Below, one piece after another: positions 18,637 through 26,533 of a DNA stretch of 64,000 bases. The translations under genes were made by a program, and so were the position numbers. Source of the DNA: Anaerococcus rubeinfantis (GTDB lineage: Bacteria; Bacillota; Clostridia; Tissierellales; Peptoniphilaceae); the NCBI RefSeq assembly GCF_001487145.1, contig NZ_LN913015.1, forward strand, positions 1-64,000, given 5' to 3'. Position 1 is the stretch's first letter; the number at the start of each line of letters is the position of its first letter. The notes beneath the pieces were generated by a model. That model had not been told where the DNA came from, did not search any database, and saw only the letters and a list, made by a program, of their open reading frames with translations.

Positions 18637-18677
18637 TTTTTCTCCTTAAAATTAGGAAACTTTTCTTCTATATTATG

Positions 18678-18706
18678 ACTATATGAATTATTGACAAAAT
18701 TTTCAA
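18678..18706 (-). promoter_or_regulatory. Promoter of corA
   Basis: Minus strand: TTGAAA (18701-18706), 17-bp spacer, TATAGT (18678-18683), 42 bp upstream of the start codon. Confidence 0.6.
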
Positions 18707-18752
18707 CGATTTGATCCTAACTTTATAGATAATCTCTCTAAAAATTAAAAAT

Positions 18753-18808
18753 AAAAAATAAGAATCCTTAGACAATTTTTACAATTACCTAAAAAGATTC
18801 TTATTTTT
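18753..18808 (-). terminator. Terminator of the GntR-ABC operon
   Basis: A 13-bp stem, AAAAATAAGAATC (18754-18766) / GATTCTTATTTTT (18796-18808), with a 29-nt loop. The symmetrical A/T runs let it work in either direction. It lies after the ABC permease gene. Confidence 0.65.
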
Positions 18809-18824
18809 TACTTTTATAAAATTC

Positions 18825-19457
18825 TTAAAGCTCTTTATTTTCAAATATTTTAATTGAAAAAATAAGTGAAATTGCGTGAACTATTATTGTTATGGTAAAA
18901 ATCAACAAGGATAGGAGAGTTTTATCCATAGTTAAGCCCTTATTTACATATTCCAAAAGCCATTCTTTATTTGATGAAATGGTTGAGAAAAATGCAAATA
19001 CTACAAAGTATAAAATTACAAAAACAAGTCTTGCCTTTTCTGCTCCAAATTTATACATCAAGGGAAGTTCAACAACTCCAACTATGCTTGTTATAAAAAA
19101 TAGGGCTGATAAAATCAAAATCAAAGGAATTTCTTTTGTAAATGGATTTTTATTAAATCCTACAACAAATGACAAGGCTATTGCAAAAAGTGACATAAAC
19201 CAAATTATGGTATATCTTGAAAATACAATTTTTTTCCTTGAAATTCCACTTGAAATCAAATATTTATTTGTTGAATATTGATTATCCATTCCAAAAACCA
19301 TGCCCAAAAGTATTACTGGTACTAGGATAAAAAATAAGGGAATCAAAACTAATTGATTTTCTTTGTAAAAATAAATACCCAAAGCAATTATTATTACAAA
19401 TTGTAAAAGCAAAGCATTTTTTATCGAAATCAAATCTTTATATATCAAGGCTTTCAT
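18825..19457 (-). CDS. ABC-2 type transporter permease
   Basis: A 210-residue membrane protein with about six predicted transmembrane helices and no other domain. It is the permease partner of the ATPase encoded just upstream, whose 3' end it overlaps by 20 bases. ABC pairs controlled by a YtrA-type GntR repressor in Firmicutes often export or sense cell-wall antibiotics. That function is inference from context, since the permease itself is poorly conserved. Confidence 0.8.
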   Translation of the reverse strand: MKALIYKDLISIKNALLLQFVIIIALGIYFYKENQLVLIPLFFILVPVILLGMVFGMDNQYSTNKYLISSGISRKKIVFSRYTIIWFMSLFAIALSFVVGFNKNPFTKEIPLILILSALFFITSIVGVVELPLMYKFGAEKARLVFVILYFVVFAFFSTISSNKEWLLEYVNKGLTMDKTLLSLLIFTITIIVHAISLIFSIKIFENKEL

Positions 19458-20304
19458 TGTATTTCTCCTTTATCATATAAACCATAATTTCCTCTATACT
19501 AACATTTTCTACTTCAAGATTTTGAGGAATTAAGTCTTTTTTAACCAAACATTCTTTCCCAAATTTATGGTCTCTAACTGAGATTATAGAATTTTTATCA
19601 AGACTTTCAAATTCTTCTTTTGAAAGGGAAACTAGACCATAATCTTCCTTTAATTTATCCTTATTTTCAACAAAAATCAGCTTTCCCCTATGTAAAAAAG
19701 CAATTTCATCTGCAATTTTTTCTAAATCTGACAAAATATGGGATGAAATCATAATGCTTTTGTTTTCATCTTGGATAAATTCTAAAAGTATATCCAAAAT
19801 ATCATCCCTTGCAACAGGATCAAGCCCACTTGTCGCTTCATCCAAAATCAAAAGCTCCGGCTTATGACTTAAGGCCAAAATCAAAGACAATTTCATCTTC
19901 ATTCCCCTAGAAAAAGTAGAAATTTTCTTTTTTTCTGGAAGATTAAATCTTTTAATTAGTCTATCAAAAGTTTCCTTATCCCAAAAATCCCCATAATACA
20001 TAGAGTGAAATTTTTCTACTTCTTTAATATTCATCTCTTGGGGAAAGAAAAAATCCTCAAAAACAAAGGCAATTTTTTTCTTTTCATCCTCAGTCAAATC
20101 TTCAATTTTTTTACCAAAAATATAAATTTCCCCAGAATCTTTTTTCATATCTGATAAGATCAATTTGATTGTAGTAGATTTTCCAGCTCCATTTTCTCCA
20201 ATATATCCAACTATAGATCCTCTTTTGATATTTAAATCCAAAGGTCCAAGATAAAAATCATTCAAAGATTTGCTAAGGCTTTTTATTTTTAATATTTCAT
20301 TCAT
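19438..20304 (-). CDS. ABC transporter ATP-binding protein (YtrB-like)
   Basis: A 288-residue ATPase. Walker A is GENGAGKST near residue 36. The signature is the degenerate FSRGMKMKL common in this class. Walker B is LLILDEATSGLD, with the switch histidine in SSHIL. ATG at 20304 is chosen because GGAGGAAG sits directly upstream inside the end of the GntR gene, giving coupled translation. A longer frame would lack a ribosome site and overlap the regulator further. It forms an exporter with the following permease. Confidence 0.9.
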   Translation of the reverse strand: MNEILKIKSLSKSLNDFYLGPLDLNIKRGSIVGYIGENGAGKSTTIKLILSDMKKDSGEIYIFGKKIEDLTEDEKKKIAFVFEDFFFPQEMNIKEVEKFHSMYYGDFWDKETFDRLIKRFNLPEKKKISTFSRGMKMKLSLILALSHKPELLILDEATSGLDPVARDDILDILLEFIQDENKSIMISSHILSDLEKIADEIAFLHRGKLIFVENKDKLKEDYGLVSLSKEEFESLDKNSIISVRDHKFGKECLVKKDLIPQNLEVENVSIEEIMVYMIKEKYNESLDI

Positions 20305-20674
20305 CTTCTTCCTCCAATATATCCATAAGAGAAATAATTTCTTTTTTTGAAATTCCTGCAAGTTTAGACAATTTGATAATTTCTTTTAGATGGTCTTCGA
20401 TTTTTATTAAAAATTTTTCCCTGATCAATTCTGGATTTTGATCTTTTACAAAATTTCCCTTGCCAGGAACAGAATTAATAAGTCCATCTTTTTCAAGTTC
20501 ATCATAAGCCCTTTTCGTTGTAGCTACACTGACTCTAAGCTCTTTTGCCAAAAGTCTAATAGAAGGAAGAGCTTTGTCTTTTTCTATCTCGTCATTTAAA
20601 ATTGCATCTCTTATTTGATTTTTTATTTGTAAATATATGGGATCTTTACTCGAGTATTTGATCTTAATATCCAT
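20297..20674 (-). CDS. GntR family regulator, YtrA subfamily
   Basis: A 125-residue repressor with an N-terminal winged helix (LAKELRVSVATTKRAYDELE near residue 44) and only a short C-terminal tail, typical of the YtrA subfamily. It is the first gene of an operon with an ABC ATPase and permease. A dyad sits over the -10 region of its own promoter (see 20686-20723), so autoregulation with derepression by an envelope-active compound is the likely mode (inference). Confidence 0.9.
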   Translation of the reverse strand: MDIKIKYSSKDPIYLQIKNQIRDAILNDEIEKDKALPSIRLLAKELRVSVATTKRAYDELEKDGLINSVPGKGNFVKDQNPELIREKFLIKIEDHLKEIIKLSKLAGISKKEIISLMDILEEEDE

Positions 20675-20685
20675 TTATTCCTCCT

Positions 20686-20723
20686 ACTGTTCATAGTGTA
20701 CATTAACAGTTAAAATGTGTCAA
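20686..20723 (-). promoter_or_regulatory. Promoter and probable operator of the GntR-ABC operon
   Basis: Minus strand: -35 TTGACA (20718-20723), 17-bp spacer, -10 TACACT (20695-20700). The inverted repeat ACTGTT (20686-20691) / AACAGT (20705-20710) brackets the -10 element, as expected for a repressor site. Confidence 0.7.
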
Positions 20724-20740
20724 GTTTTTATTTCTATCTA

Positions 20741-20798
20741 AATAAAAAACACCCATTTCGGGTGAATATTTTAAAAATTTTATTCTTTCGAAATGGGT
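20741..20798 (-). terminator. Terminator of the ferritin-like gene
   Basis: 10-bp perfect stem ACCCATTTCG (20751-20760) / CGAAATGGGT (20789-20798). On the minus strand it is followed by GTTTTTTATTT. The stem sequence resembles the outer ends of the palindromic repeat family in this window. Confidence 0.75.
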
Positions 20799-20807
20799 CT
20801 TATTTTA

Positions 20808-21278
20808 TTATTTTATAAAATCATTGTACCATTGGTGAATTAATTTTATGTGGCCTCTTTCTTCTGCTTCAACTCTATCAATTAATTCTGGTTCAAAATC
20901 TGGAACTATTGTTCTTACTTCTTTTATAAATAAAATTGTATCTTTTTCAATTCCTATAGAAAATCTGTAGATATCTATTGGATCATCTCCAACATTTGAT
21001 GAATCAAAATTAAATATTTGATCTATCATTGATTGGATATAAGCCTTGTACTCATCATCGTATTCCTTATCAATTTCTTGATTTTTGTCTATTTTTTCAG
21101 ACAAGCTTTTGTAAAGTGCTTCGTGGTGAGTTTCTTGTTGTGCTAAAAATTCAAAAAACTCCTTATTTTTTTTATCATCTGAGAATTTTTTTGCCATTTC
21201 TTCGTAAAATTTTTGACCATTTTGTTCTAATTTTACTAAAGTTTCTAGTAAATCTTTTGGTTGAAATTGTGATCTCAT
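20808..21278 (-). CDS. Ferritin-like / rubrerythrin-type di-iron protein
   Basis: A 156-residue four-helix protein. The iron-ligand pattern is E...E-x-x-H: LEQNGQKFYEEM near residue 17, QQETHHEAL near residue 50, IGIEKDTILFIKE near residue 108 and EAEERGHIKLI near residue 138. It lacks the C-terminal rubredoxin domain of true rubrerythrin. Probable roles are peroxide reduction or iron handling in an anaerobe. It follows asrC after 9 bp and may be the last gene of the sulfite reductase operon. A strong terminator follows. Confidence 0.82.
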   Translation of the reverse strand: MRSQFQPKDLLETLVKLEQNGQKFYEEMAKKFSDDKKNKEFFEFLAQQETHHEALYKSLSEKIDKNQEIDKEYDDEYKAYIQSMIDQIFNFDSSNVGDDPIDIYRFSIGIEKDTILFIKEVRTIVPDFEPELIDRVEAEERGHIKLIHQWYNDFIK

Positions 21279-21287
21279 ATAAGCTCC

Positions 21288-22313
21288 TTATTTTACAGTT
21301 TTATGATCTTCTACTTTCATTACATTTATTGAAGATCTATATTCTTTTTCTGTCCAATTAATTCTGTCAGCTATTAGACATTCTGGATTTAAGTTGACAT
21401 CTTTTAACATCATTTTTTTGAAAGTTGGGAAACCTACCCTATCTATTAAATGTCCACCATGCATGTAAACTGGTTTGTTATCTAAAACATAGGCTGAGAA
21501 ATCTTTCCAATTTTTCATCATTTGAATTACTGTATCTTCATCCATCCATCTTGCGAACATTTGACCCATTCTTGGATATTGCTTTCCAGTTCTTCCTCCG
21601 ATTATTACATTCCACATTTGTCTATCTGGTCTTCTCCATGCAGAATTTGGGCACCTTGTTACACATTCTCCACAACCAACGCAACAACATGGATCTTTAT
21701 CAACTTTTCCTTGATCATTTAGGGATAAAACTCTTGTTGCAACAGCCTTACACCTATCAACGCAAGCTCCACATCCAATACAACGATCTATATCATAAAT
21801 TGGTTTTGTTACACCAACAAATCCAAAGTCAGTGAAATGTGCTTTTACACAATCATTTGGGCAACCTGTTACTGCAATTTTTATTTGGTAAGGTGATTCA
21901 TAAATTATTTTTTCTAATTTATCTGCAAGTCTTTGAGTATTTTGGGCAGCCTTTATACAATGTCTTCCTCCAATGCATGCCATAATATTTCTTGGTCCTA
22001 TGTATGGGTAACCTTCATCATTGTATACAATTTCTACATCACGACTACCTTCGATTTCTTCTATATATGGTCTTATAATTTCATTTACTTTTGGTATATC
22101 TTCATATTTTATTCCTGTTATGTTGAAAGTTTGTCTTGTACCAAAATGAAAATTTCCGTCTCCATATTTTTGGCAAATCATTTGTACCATTTCTAACCAC
22201 TTAGCATCTACCAAAGCTCCAGGAGATCTTAATTGTAGTAAAAATTCTCCAGGAATTTTGGATTGACGATAACAATTATTTCTAACTTTTGCTACATCTA
22301 TATCTAATGTCAT
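21288..22313 (-). CDS. asrC: Anaerobic sulfite reductase subunit C
   Basis: A 341-residue siroheme sulfite reductase catalytic subunit that reduces sulfite to sulfide in the cytoplasm. The coupled siroheme/4Fe-4S ligands are Cys113, Cys119, Cys151 and Cys155 (C-x5-C and C-x3-C, in CIGGRHC and CPNDC). An inserted two-cluster ferredoxin domain follows (Cys178/181/184/188 and a second set near 214-221). It is the third gene of asrABC, 9 bp after asrB. Confidence 0.95.
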   Translation of the reverse strand: MTLDIDVAKVRNNCYRQSKIPGEFLLQLRSPGALVDAKWLEMVQMICQKYGDGNFHFGTRQTFNITGIKYEDIPKVNEIIRPYIEEIEGSRDVEIVYNDEGYPYIGPRNIMACIGGRHCIKAAQNTQRLADKLEKIIYESPYQIKIAVTGCPNDCVKAHFTDFGFVGVTKPIYDIDRCIGCGACVDRCKAVATRVLSLNDQGKVDKDPCCCVGCGECVTRCPNSAWRRPDRQMWNVIIGGRTGKQYPRMGQMFARWMDEDTVIQMMKNWKDFSAYVLDNKPVYMHGGHLIDRVGFPTFKKMMLKDVNLNPECLIADRINWTEKEYRSSINVMKVEDHKTVK

Positions 22314-22322
22314 ATTATCTCC

Positions 22323-23156
22323 TTAATCTAGTAAGTCTTTTGCAACTGTGTATGGAAAAACTGGTCCATCAAGACATACATAAGTTTCATTTATCCTACA
22401 ATGCCCACATTTTCCAACTGCACAAGACATTTTTCTTTCGAAACTTGTCCAAATCTTATCTTCTGTAACACCTTCTTTTATCAAGGCAAGTGATGTAAAT
22501 TTCATCATAATTGGAGGACCTACCATTACAACCGCATAATTATCTTCAAAAGATTTTATAGGTAAATCTGGTATAAAGGCTGTAACCATTCCTTTTTTAA
22601 ATCCTTCTTTTTCTTCATTGTCCAATGAATAAACCGTACTTATTTTTTCTTGGTTTTTCCAATCATCCAAATTTTCTTTAAATAAAACAGAATCATGATT
22701 TTTAAAACCTAAAATCAAATGTAGATTTTCAAATTCATTTGGATTTTCTTTTATGTATTCTATCAATCCTTTTACAGGGCTTACTCCTGTTCCCCCTGCA
22801 ACTACAACTACATTTTTCCCTTTTAATTTTTCAATTGGCCATCCATTTCCATAAGGTCCTCTTAGAAAAATACTATCTCCAGGAATTGATTCAAAAAGTT
22901 TTGATGTCACTTCCCCAACATTTCTTATGGTCATTTCAACATAGCCTTCTCCCATTCCAGAAACAGAAATTGGAGCTTCGCCTATTTTTGCAAGTGAAAC
23001 TTGCAAGAATTGCCCAGGTTTTACTTCTTTATCAAAGGCAACTTTAAAAGTCCATTCAGTTTTTGTGTGTTTTTTGATATCCAAAATTTCATAAGATTTT
23101 GGTAAAACATAATTTAAATAATCATCATTTGATCTTTTTATTTCATTTTTTTCCAT
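22323..23156 (-). CDS. asrB: Anaerobic sulfite reductase subunit B
   Basis: A 277-residue electron-transfer subunit of the ferredoxin-NADP reductase family. The N-terminal half is an FAD-binding barrel with FLRGPYGNGWP near residue 96. The middle is a NAD(P)H-binding fold with VVVAGGTGVSPVKG. The C-terminus holds a Cys cluster site (CAVGKCGHCRINETYVC). It passes electrons from NAD(P)H through AsrA to AsrC. Its ATG overlaps the stop of asrA. Confidence 0.94.
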   Translation of the reverse strand: MEKNEIKRSNDDYLNYVLPKSYEILDIKKHTKTEWTFKVAFDKEVKPGQFLQVSLAKIGEAPISVSGMGEGYVEMTIRNVGEVTSKLFESIPGDSIFLRGPYGNGWPIEKLKGKNVVVVAGGTGVSPVKGLIEYIKENPNEFENLHLILGFKNHDSVLFKENLDDWKNQEKISTVYSLDNEEKEGFKKGMVTAFIPDLPIKSFEDNYAVVMVGPPIMMKFTSLALIKEGVTEDKIWTSFERKMSCAVGKCGHCRINETYVCLDGPVFPYTVAKDLLD

Positions 23157-24196
23157 TATTTTACCTCACTTCTAATTTTCTCAAGCTCTTTACTAACCTT
23201 ATTTATTGTTTCTGGATAAGAAATTAATTGTGGACAATGAGCTGAACATCTTCCACAACCTACACACATTGGACCGTCTTCAAATCTTTTGTTGTGAGCA
23301 TAAATTTTGTGCATGATTTTATATCTATATCTTTCTTTGATTTGATTTCTAAAATGTCCACCGCCAGCTACTAAATCAAAATCTTTTGTCATACAAGATG
23401 CATTTGTTCTTCTTCTTTCACCGACACGTCTGTTAAGAGTGTAGGTGATATCTTTTGTTGTAAAACAAGTACAAGTTGAACAAGAAGTTGTACAAGATCC
23501 ACATCCTATACATCTTGAATTGTATTCATTCCAAATGTCTGAATTTGCAATTTTATTTGCTTGTTCATTATTTTTTATTTCTGGGAAGTTTACTTTTAAT
23601 TTATTTTCTTCTGGGAATTTCAAATCAAATTCTTCATTTAAAAATTTTGATAGATCCAAATCATCTTCTGTTTTTACTTTTATAGATCCGTCATCATTAA
23701 ATCTAAACGCATATGTAAAATTATCAGTTTTATTTGCATCACATGATACACAAAAACAATTTCTATCAAGGTCTTCTTGGCATTCCAAAAGAGCATAGTG
23801 AACCTTATTTTTTCTTCTTAAATAAAACATATCTTCAAAAGGTCCATTTTTTATAAACATATCATCTAAATATTTTATAGCATTTATATCACAAGCCCTT
23901 GCAAAAACCAAAACATCTTTTTTGTATGGATTTTTGGTTTCTGTATAATCGTCCTCAGTAAAATAAAATAAATTTTCTGTCATTGGAAGTAGAGCTTCCT
24001 TGGCTGAATATGTGGATTTTTCTTTGTATTCAAGTTCATCAAAACTTTTTATATTTTCATACATAATTGTATCCATATCACAATATCTTCCGCCCCTTGT
24101 GATTCTTTTTGGGGCAAAAATTGTGTATTTGGATTTTAGGATTTCAAATAAATCCTTGGCCTCATCCTTTTTTACCAGATAATCTTTATAAGCCAT
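23156..24196 (-). CDS. asrA: Anaerobic sulfite reductase subunit A
   Basis: A 346-residue iron-sulfur subunit with two C-terminal 4Fe-4S binding blocks, CIGCGSCTTSCSTCTC and CVGCGRCSAHCPQ. It shuttles electrons within AsrABC. ATG at 24196 is chosen because AGGAGG lies four bases upstream; a longer frame to 24238 has no ribosome site and would run through the operator dyad at 24222-24238. It is the first gene of asrABC. Confidence 0.93.
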   Translation of the reverse strand: MAYKDYLVKKDEAKDLFEILKSKYTIFAPKRITRGGRYCDMDTIMYENIKSFDELEYKEKSTYSAKEALLPMTENLFYFTEDDYTETKNPYKKDVLVFARACDINAIKYLDDMFIKNGPFEDMFYLRRKNKVHYALLECQEDLDRNCFCVSCDANKTDNFTYAFRFNDDGSIKVKTEDDLDLSKFLNEEFDLKFPEENKLKVNFPEIKNNEQANKIANSDIWNEYNSRCIGCGSCTTSCSTCTCFTTKDITYTLNRRVGERRRTNASCMTKDFDLVAGGGHFRNQIKERYRYKIMHKIYAHNKRFEDGPMCVGCGRCSAHCPQLISYPETINKVSKELEKIRSEVK

Positions 24197-24221
24197 ATAT
24201 CCTCCTAATTTTTTTGAATAA

Positions 24222-24238
24222 TTGATAAGTTTTATCAA
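24222..24238 (-). promoter_or_regulatory. Dyad operator in the asr leader
   Basis: Near-perfect palindrome TTGATAAGTTTTATCAA, two 7-base arms around three bases, 26 bp before asrA. It is reminiscent of, but differently spaced from, FNR sites (TTGAT-N4-ATCAA). The regulator is unknown. Confidence 0.5.
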
Positions 24239-24252
24239 ATTTATTCACAATT

Positions 24253-24278
24253 TAAAAAAACTTGCAGCTTGGCTACAA
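24253..24278 (-). terminator. Terminator-like hairpin in the asr leader
   Basis: Minus strand: stem TTGTAGC / GCTGCAA (24262-24278, one G-U pair), followed by GTTTTTTT. The preceding lipoprotein gene already has its own terminator at 24402, and this one lies 66 bp before asrA. It could be an attenuator or a back-up terminator. Confidence 0.5.
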
Positions 24279-24401
24279 ATTTTTTTACTATAATATAAAT
24301 TTCTTCCTTTTTAATATATCATTAAATTTTAAAAATTTAAAGTGTTTTCCTGATAAGATTTATTTAATAAATATTTTTTTTACATATATTTCAACTAAAA
24401 A

Positions 24402-24421
24402 AGCTTGGCCTAAACCAAGCT
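24402..24421 (-). terminator. Terminator of the SH3 lipoprotein operon
   Basis: Stem AGCTTGG (24402-24408) / CCAAGCT (24415-24421), followed on the minus strand by TTTTTT. Confidence 0.8.
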
Positions 24422-24426
24422 AATTT

Positions 24427-24897
24427 TTATTGAACATCTTCCAAAAGTTCTGTCAAAATATATCCTTCATATTCACCGTAGCTTACTTTTGACCATTCAC
24501 CTACAATTTCTGATCTTTCAATTTGGGTTCCTGGTTGGATTGTTGCTACTATTTCTGAATCTGTATTCATTTCTCTTCTTATATTTGAAATATCTACTAC
24601 TGTAAATATTCCGTAGGCTTCTTGTGGATTTTCTTCTTCATCATTTTTTTTCTTTTTGTCTTTTTTAACTTCTTTATTTAATTTTTCATCATCTTTATTG
24701 TCTTCATTTTGATCAATATTTTTAAGACTTGCATTTGAAAAATTATCATTTGATTTTTTTTCTTTAAAATCTATTTTTGCTGATACTGGGCTTGATTGTT
24801 TGTTTTCTTCAGGATGCCTTTGGGAGATGTATTCTTCCTTTGAACAAGCTGAAAGTCCAAGAGATAGAGCCAATATTAATAAAATTTTCTTTTTCAT
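24427..24897 (-). CDS. SH3-domain lipoprotein
   Basis: A 156-residue exported lipoprotein. Residues 1-18 form a signal peptide with lipobox LSAC, and Cys18 is the lipidation site. A charged, low-complexity linker rich in Lys, Glu and Asp spans about residues 19-93. A bacterial SH3 domain fills the C-terminus (FTVVDISNIRREMNTDSEIV near residue 97), as used for binding cell wall. It is the last gene of a three-gene operon with a Wzz-like and a CpsD-like protein. Confidence 0.8.
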   Translation of the reverse strand: MKKKILLILALSLGLSACSKEEYISQRHPEENKQSSPVSAKIDFKEKKSNDNFSNASLKNIDQNEDNKDDEKLNKEVKKDKKKKNDEEENPQEAYGIFTVVDISNIRREMNTDSEIVATIQPGTQIERSEIVGEWSKVSYGEYEGYILTELLEDVQ

Positions 24898-24906
24898 TTT
24901 TTCTCC

Positions 24907-25512
24907 TTAATTATCTGTTGTTATAATTCCAGAAATTTGTGCATTTACATTTTCAAGTTTTCTTAATGATGTGTTTAATTTTTTCTTTCTAAAATCTTTT
25001 TTTCCTGCCAAAACTATTACACAATCACAAAGGCTTGGATAAAAATTTGCATCATCGTATTTTTCATTACAAGCTGTATCCAAAAATATAAAATCATATT
25101 TTTCTTTTAATGAATCAAAAATCGCATTTATCCTGTCATAAGATAAGACGTTTTGCCCATCTTCTTTTTTACTTGGGGCAAGAATTAAATCAAGATTTTT
25201 TTGGTAATGGTCTTTTACTATAAAATTTTCATAGGGTTTTTCTTTTTCTAAAATATCATAAAATCCCCTATCAAAATCTATATCACATAATTCTCCCATC
25301 CTTGGATTTCTAAAATCTGCTTCGACAATTATTACCTTATAATTATCTTTTGCCAATCTTCTAGCCAAATTTAGTATCAATGAAGCCTTATTTACCTTCT
25401 CATTTGATGATACAAATTGAACTAGAGAATTTTTATGGCTAATTTTTAAAAAATTATTTTTTAAGGATATAAAAGATTTTTCAATCTCTTCTTTTTTGTT
25501 TTTATTAAACAT
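24907..25512 (-). CDS. CpsD/CapB-like protein with degenerate P-loop
   Basis: A 201-residue protein with the MinD/BY-kinase fold. The Walker A position reads SSNEKVNKAS (residues 35-44): the lysine is kept but the glycines of GxGKST are gone. Walker A' is VEADFRNP and Walker B is FLDTA. The C-terminal tyrosine cluster that BY-kinases autophosphorylate is absent. ATP use is therefore doubtful, and it may be a pseudokinase partner of the upstream Wzz-like protein, whose gene it overlaps by 8 bases. No polysaccharide synthesis genes are nearby. Confidence 0.72.
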   Translation of the reverse strand: MFNKNKKEEIEKSFISLKNNFLKISHKNSLVQFVSSNEKVNKASLILNLARRLAKDNYKVIIVEADFRNPRMGELCDIDFDRGFYDILEKEKPYENFIVKDHYQKNLDLILAPSKKEDGQNVLSYDRINAIFDSLKEKYDFIFLDTACNEKYDDANFYPSLCDCVIVLAGKKDFRKKKLNTSLRKLENVNAQISGIITTDN

Positions 25513-26395
25513 TCAAATCACCATCATCATATTTTGGCATATCTGCAATTATTGTATAGTCCTTATCATTTTCCTTATTTTGATAAGTTCTAAAATCATC
25601 ATCCAAATCATCATCTTCTTCGATGCTGTCAACATATTTGTAGGATTGGTCGTAATCTATTTCTTCTTCCACTTTTTCATCAATAACATTTTCATCTTCA
25701 TTTACAAATTCTTGATTTTCTATTTGGTGGTCTTCATCTTCATAAAAACTTTGATCAAAAGAATCATATTCATAATTTTCTTCTTCGTCTTCGTCTTTAA
25801 AAACTACTTTTCTTATCTCTTTTTCTTCAACTATTTCCTCTTCATTAATTTTTGAATTTCTAATAGTTAAAGCCAAAGACCCAAAAATCATATAAGTTAA
25901 AAATCCTGCAAGTCCCACTTTAAAAGAATCTTTTTCGTTATTTTTCAAAAGACTTCCATTTGGATAAGCGTGGTCGATTACAACGGCATCAGCCTTGTAA
26001 AGTTCATTTATTACTGAAACTGTAATTTCTGCATATTCATCTGCTATATCTTCAGCCCTAAGTTTTACAGAATCTTCTACATTTATATTTAATATGTGGG
26101 TGTTTGGAATTGCTTGGATTTGCATTTTTTTATCAAGCTCGCTTGCTTCCATATCAAGTTTCAAATTTTCTATAACTCTTTTTTTGATAGCATTTGAATT
26201 TACAGTTTCTGCATAGGTGTAGGCAGTTTTATCATCTTCTTTTATTTTTTCATTTGAAGTTGTAAGAATTTTCGCCTGTGCTTTATATTTTTTAAAACCT
26301 AATTTACCAGACAAAAAATAAAATCCTATTCCTAAAATTAATCCAAAAACCAAAGCTTTTGGTATTATGCTAAATATTGTTTGTCTCTTTTTCAT
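25505..26395 (-). CDS. Wzz/YveK-like membrane protein with acidic tail
   Basis: A 296-residue polysaccharide-copolymerase-like protein. It has membrane helices at about residues 12-30 and 168-188, an extracytoplasmic region between them, and a long cytoplasmic tail (about 195-296) unusually rich in Asp and Glu. Family wording is moderate (HILNINVEDSVKLRAEDIAD). Typical YveK/CpsC proteins activate a BY-kinase through their C-terminus; here the partner has a degenerate P-loop. CGGAGGAG lies before the ATG. The acidic tail may bind a basic partner (inference). Confidence 0.72.
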   Translation of the reverse strand: MKKRQTIFSIIPKALVFGLILGIGFYFLSGKLGFKKYKAQAKILTTSNEKIKEDDKTAYTYAETVNSNAIKKRVIENLKLDMEASELDKKMQIQAIPNTHILNINVEDSVKLRAEDIADEYAEITVSVINELYKADAVVIDHAYPNGSLLKNNEKDSFKVGLAGFLTYMIFGSLALTIRNSKINEEEIVEEKEIRKVVFKDEDEEENYEYDSFDQSFYEDEDHQIENQEFVNEDENVIDEKVEEEIDYDQSYKYVDSIEEDDDLDDDFRTYQNKENDKDYTIIADMPKYDDGDLNV

Positions 26396-26490
26396 TATCT
26401 CCTCCGAAATTTTTATATCTTTTATTTATAAATTCTTAAAATCTCTTATTCTAATTTTACACTATAAGGTAAATTTTTTAAAGTTTTGAA

Positions 26491-26520
26491 CATTTAAAAA
26501 GACGGAATAAACCGCCTTAT
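26491..26520 (-). terminator. Terminator of the TtcA/uppP operon
   Basis: Minus strand: stem AAGGCGG / CCGTCTT (26501-26520, one wobble pair) with a 6-nt loop, followed by TTTTTAAA, just after uppP. Confidence 0.75.
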
Positions 26521-26533
26521 AATACTAAAAATA

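Noticed and set aside
18892-19281. A 129-residue plus-strand frame opposite the ABC permease gene
   Set aside because: Antisense to a coherent membrane protein, no start signal, no recognisable domain.
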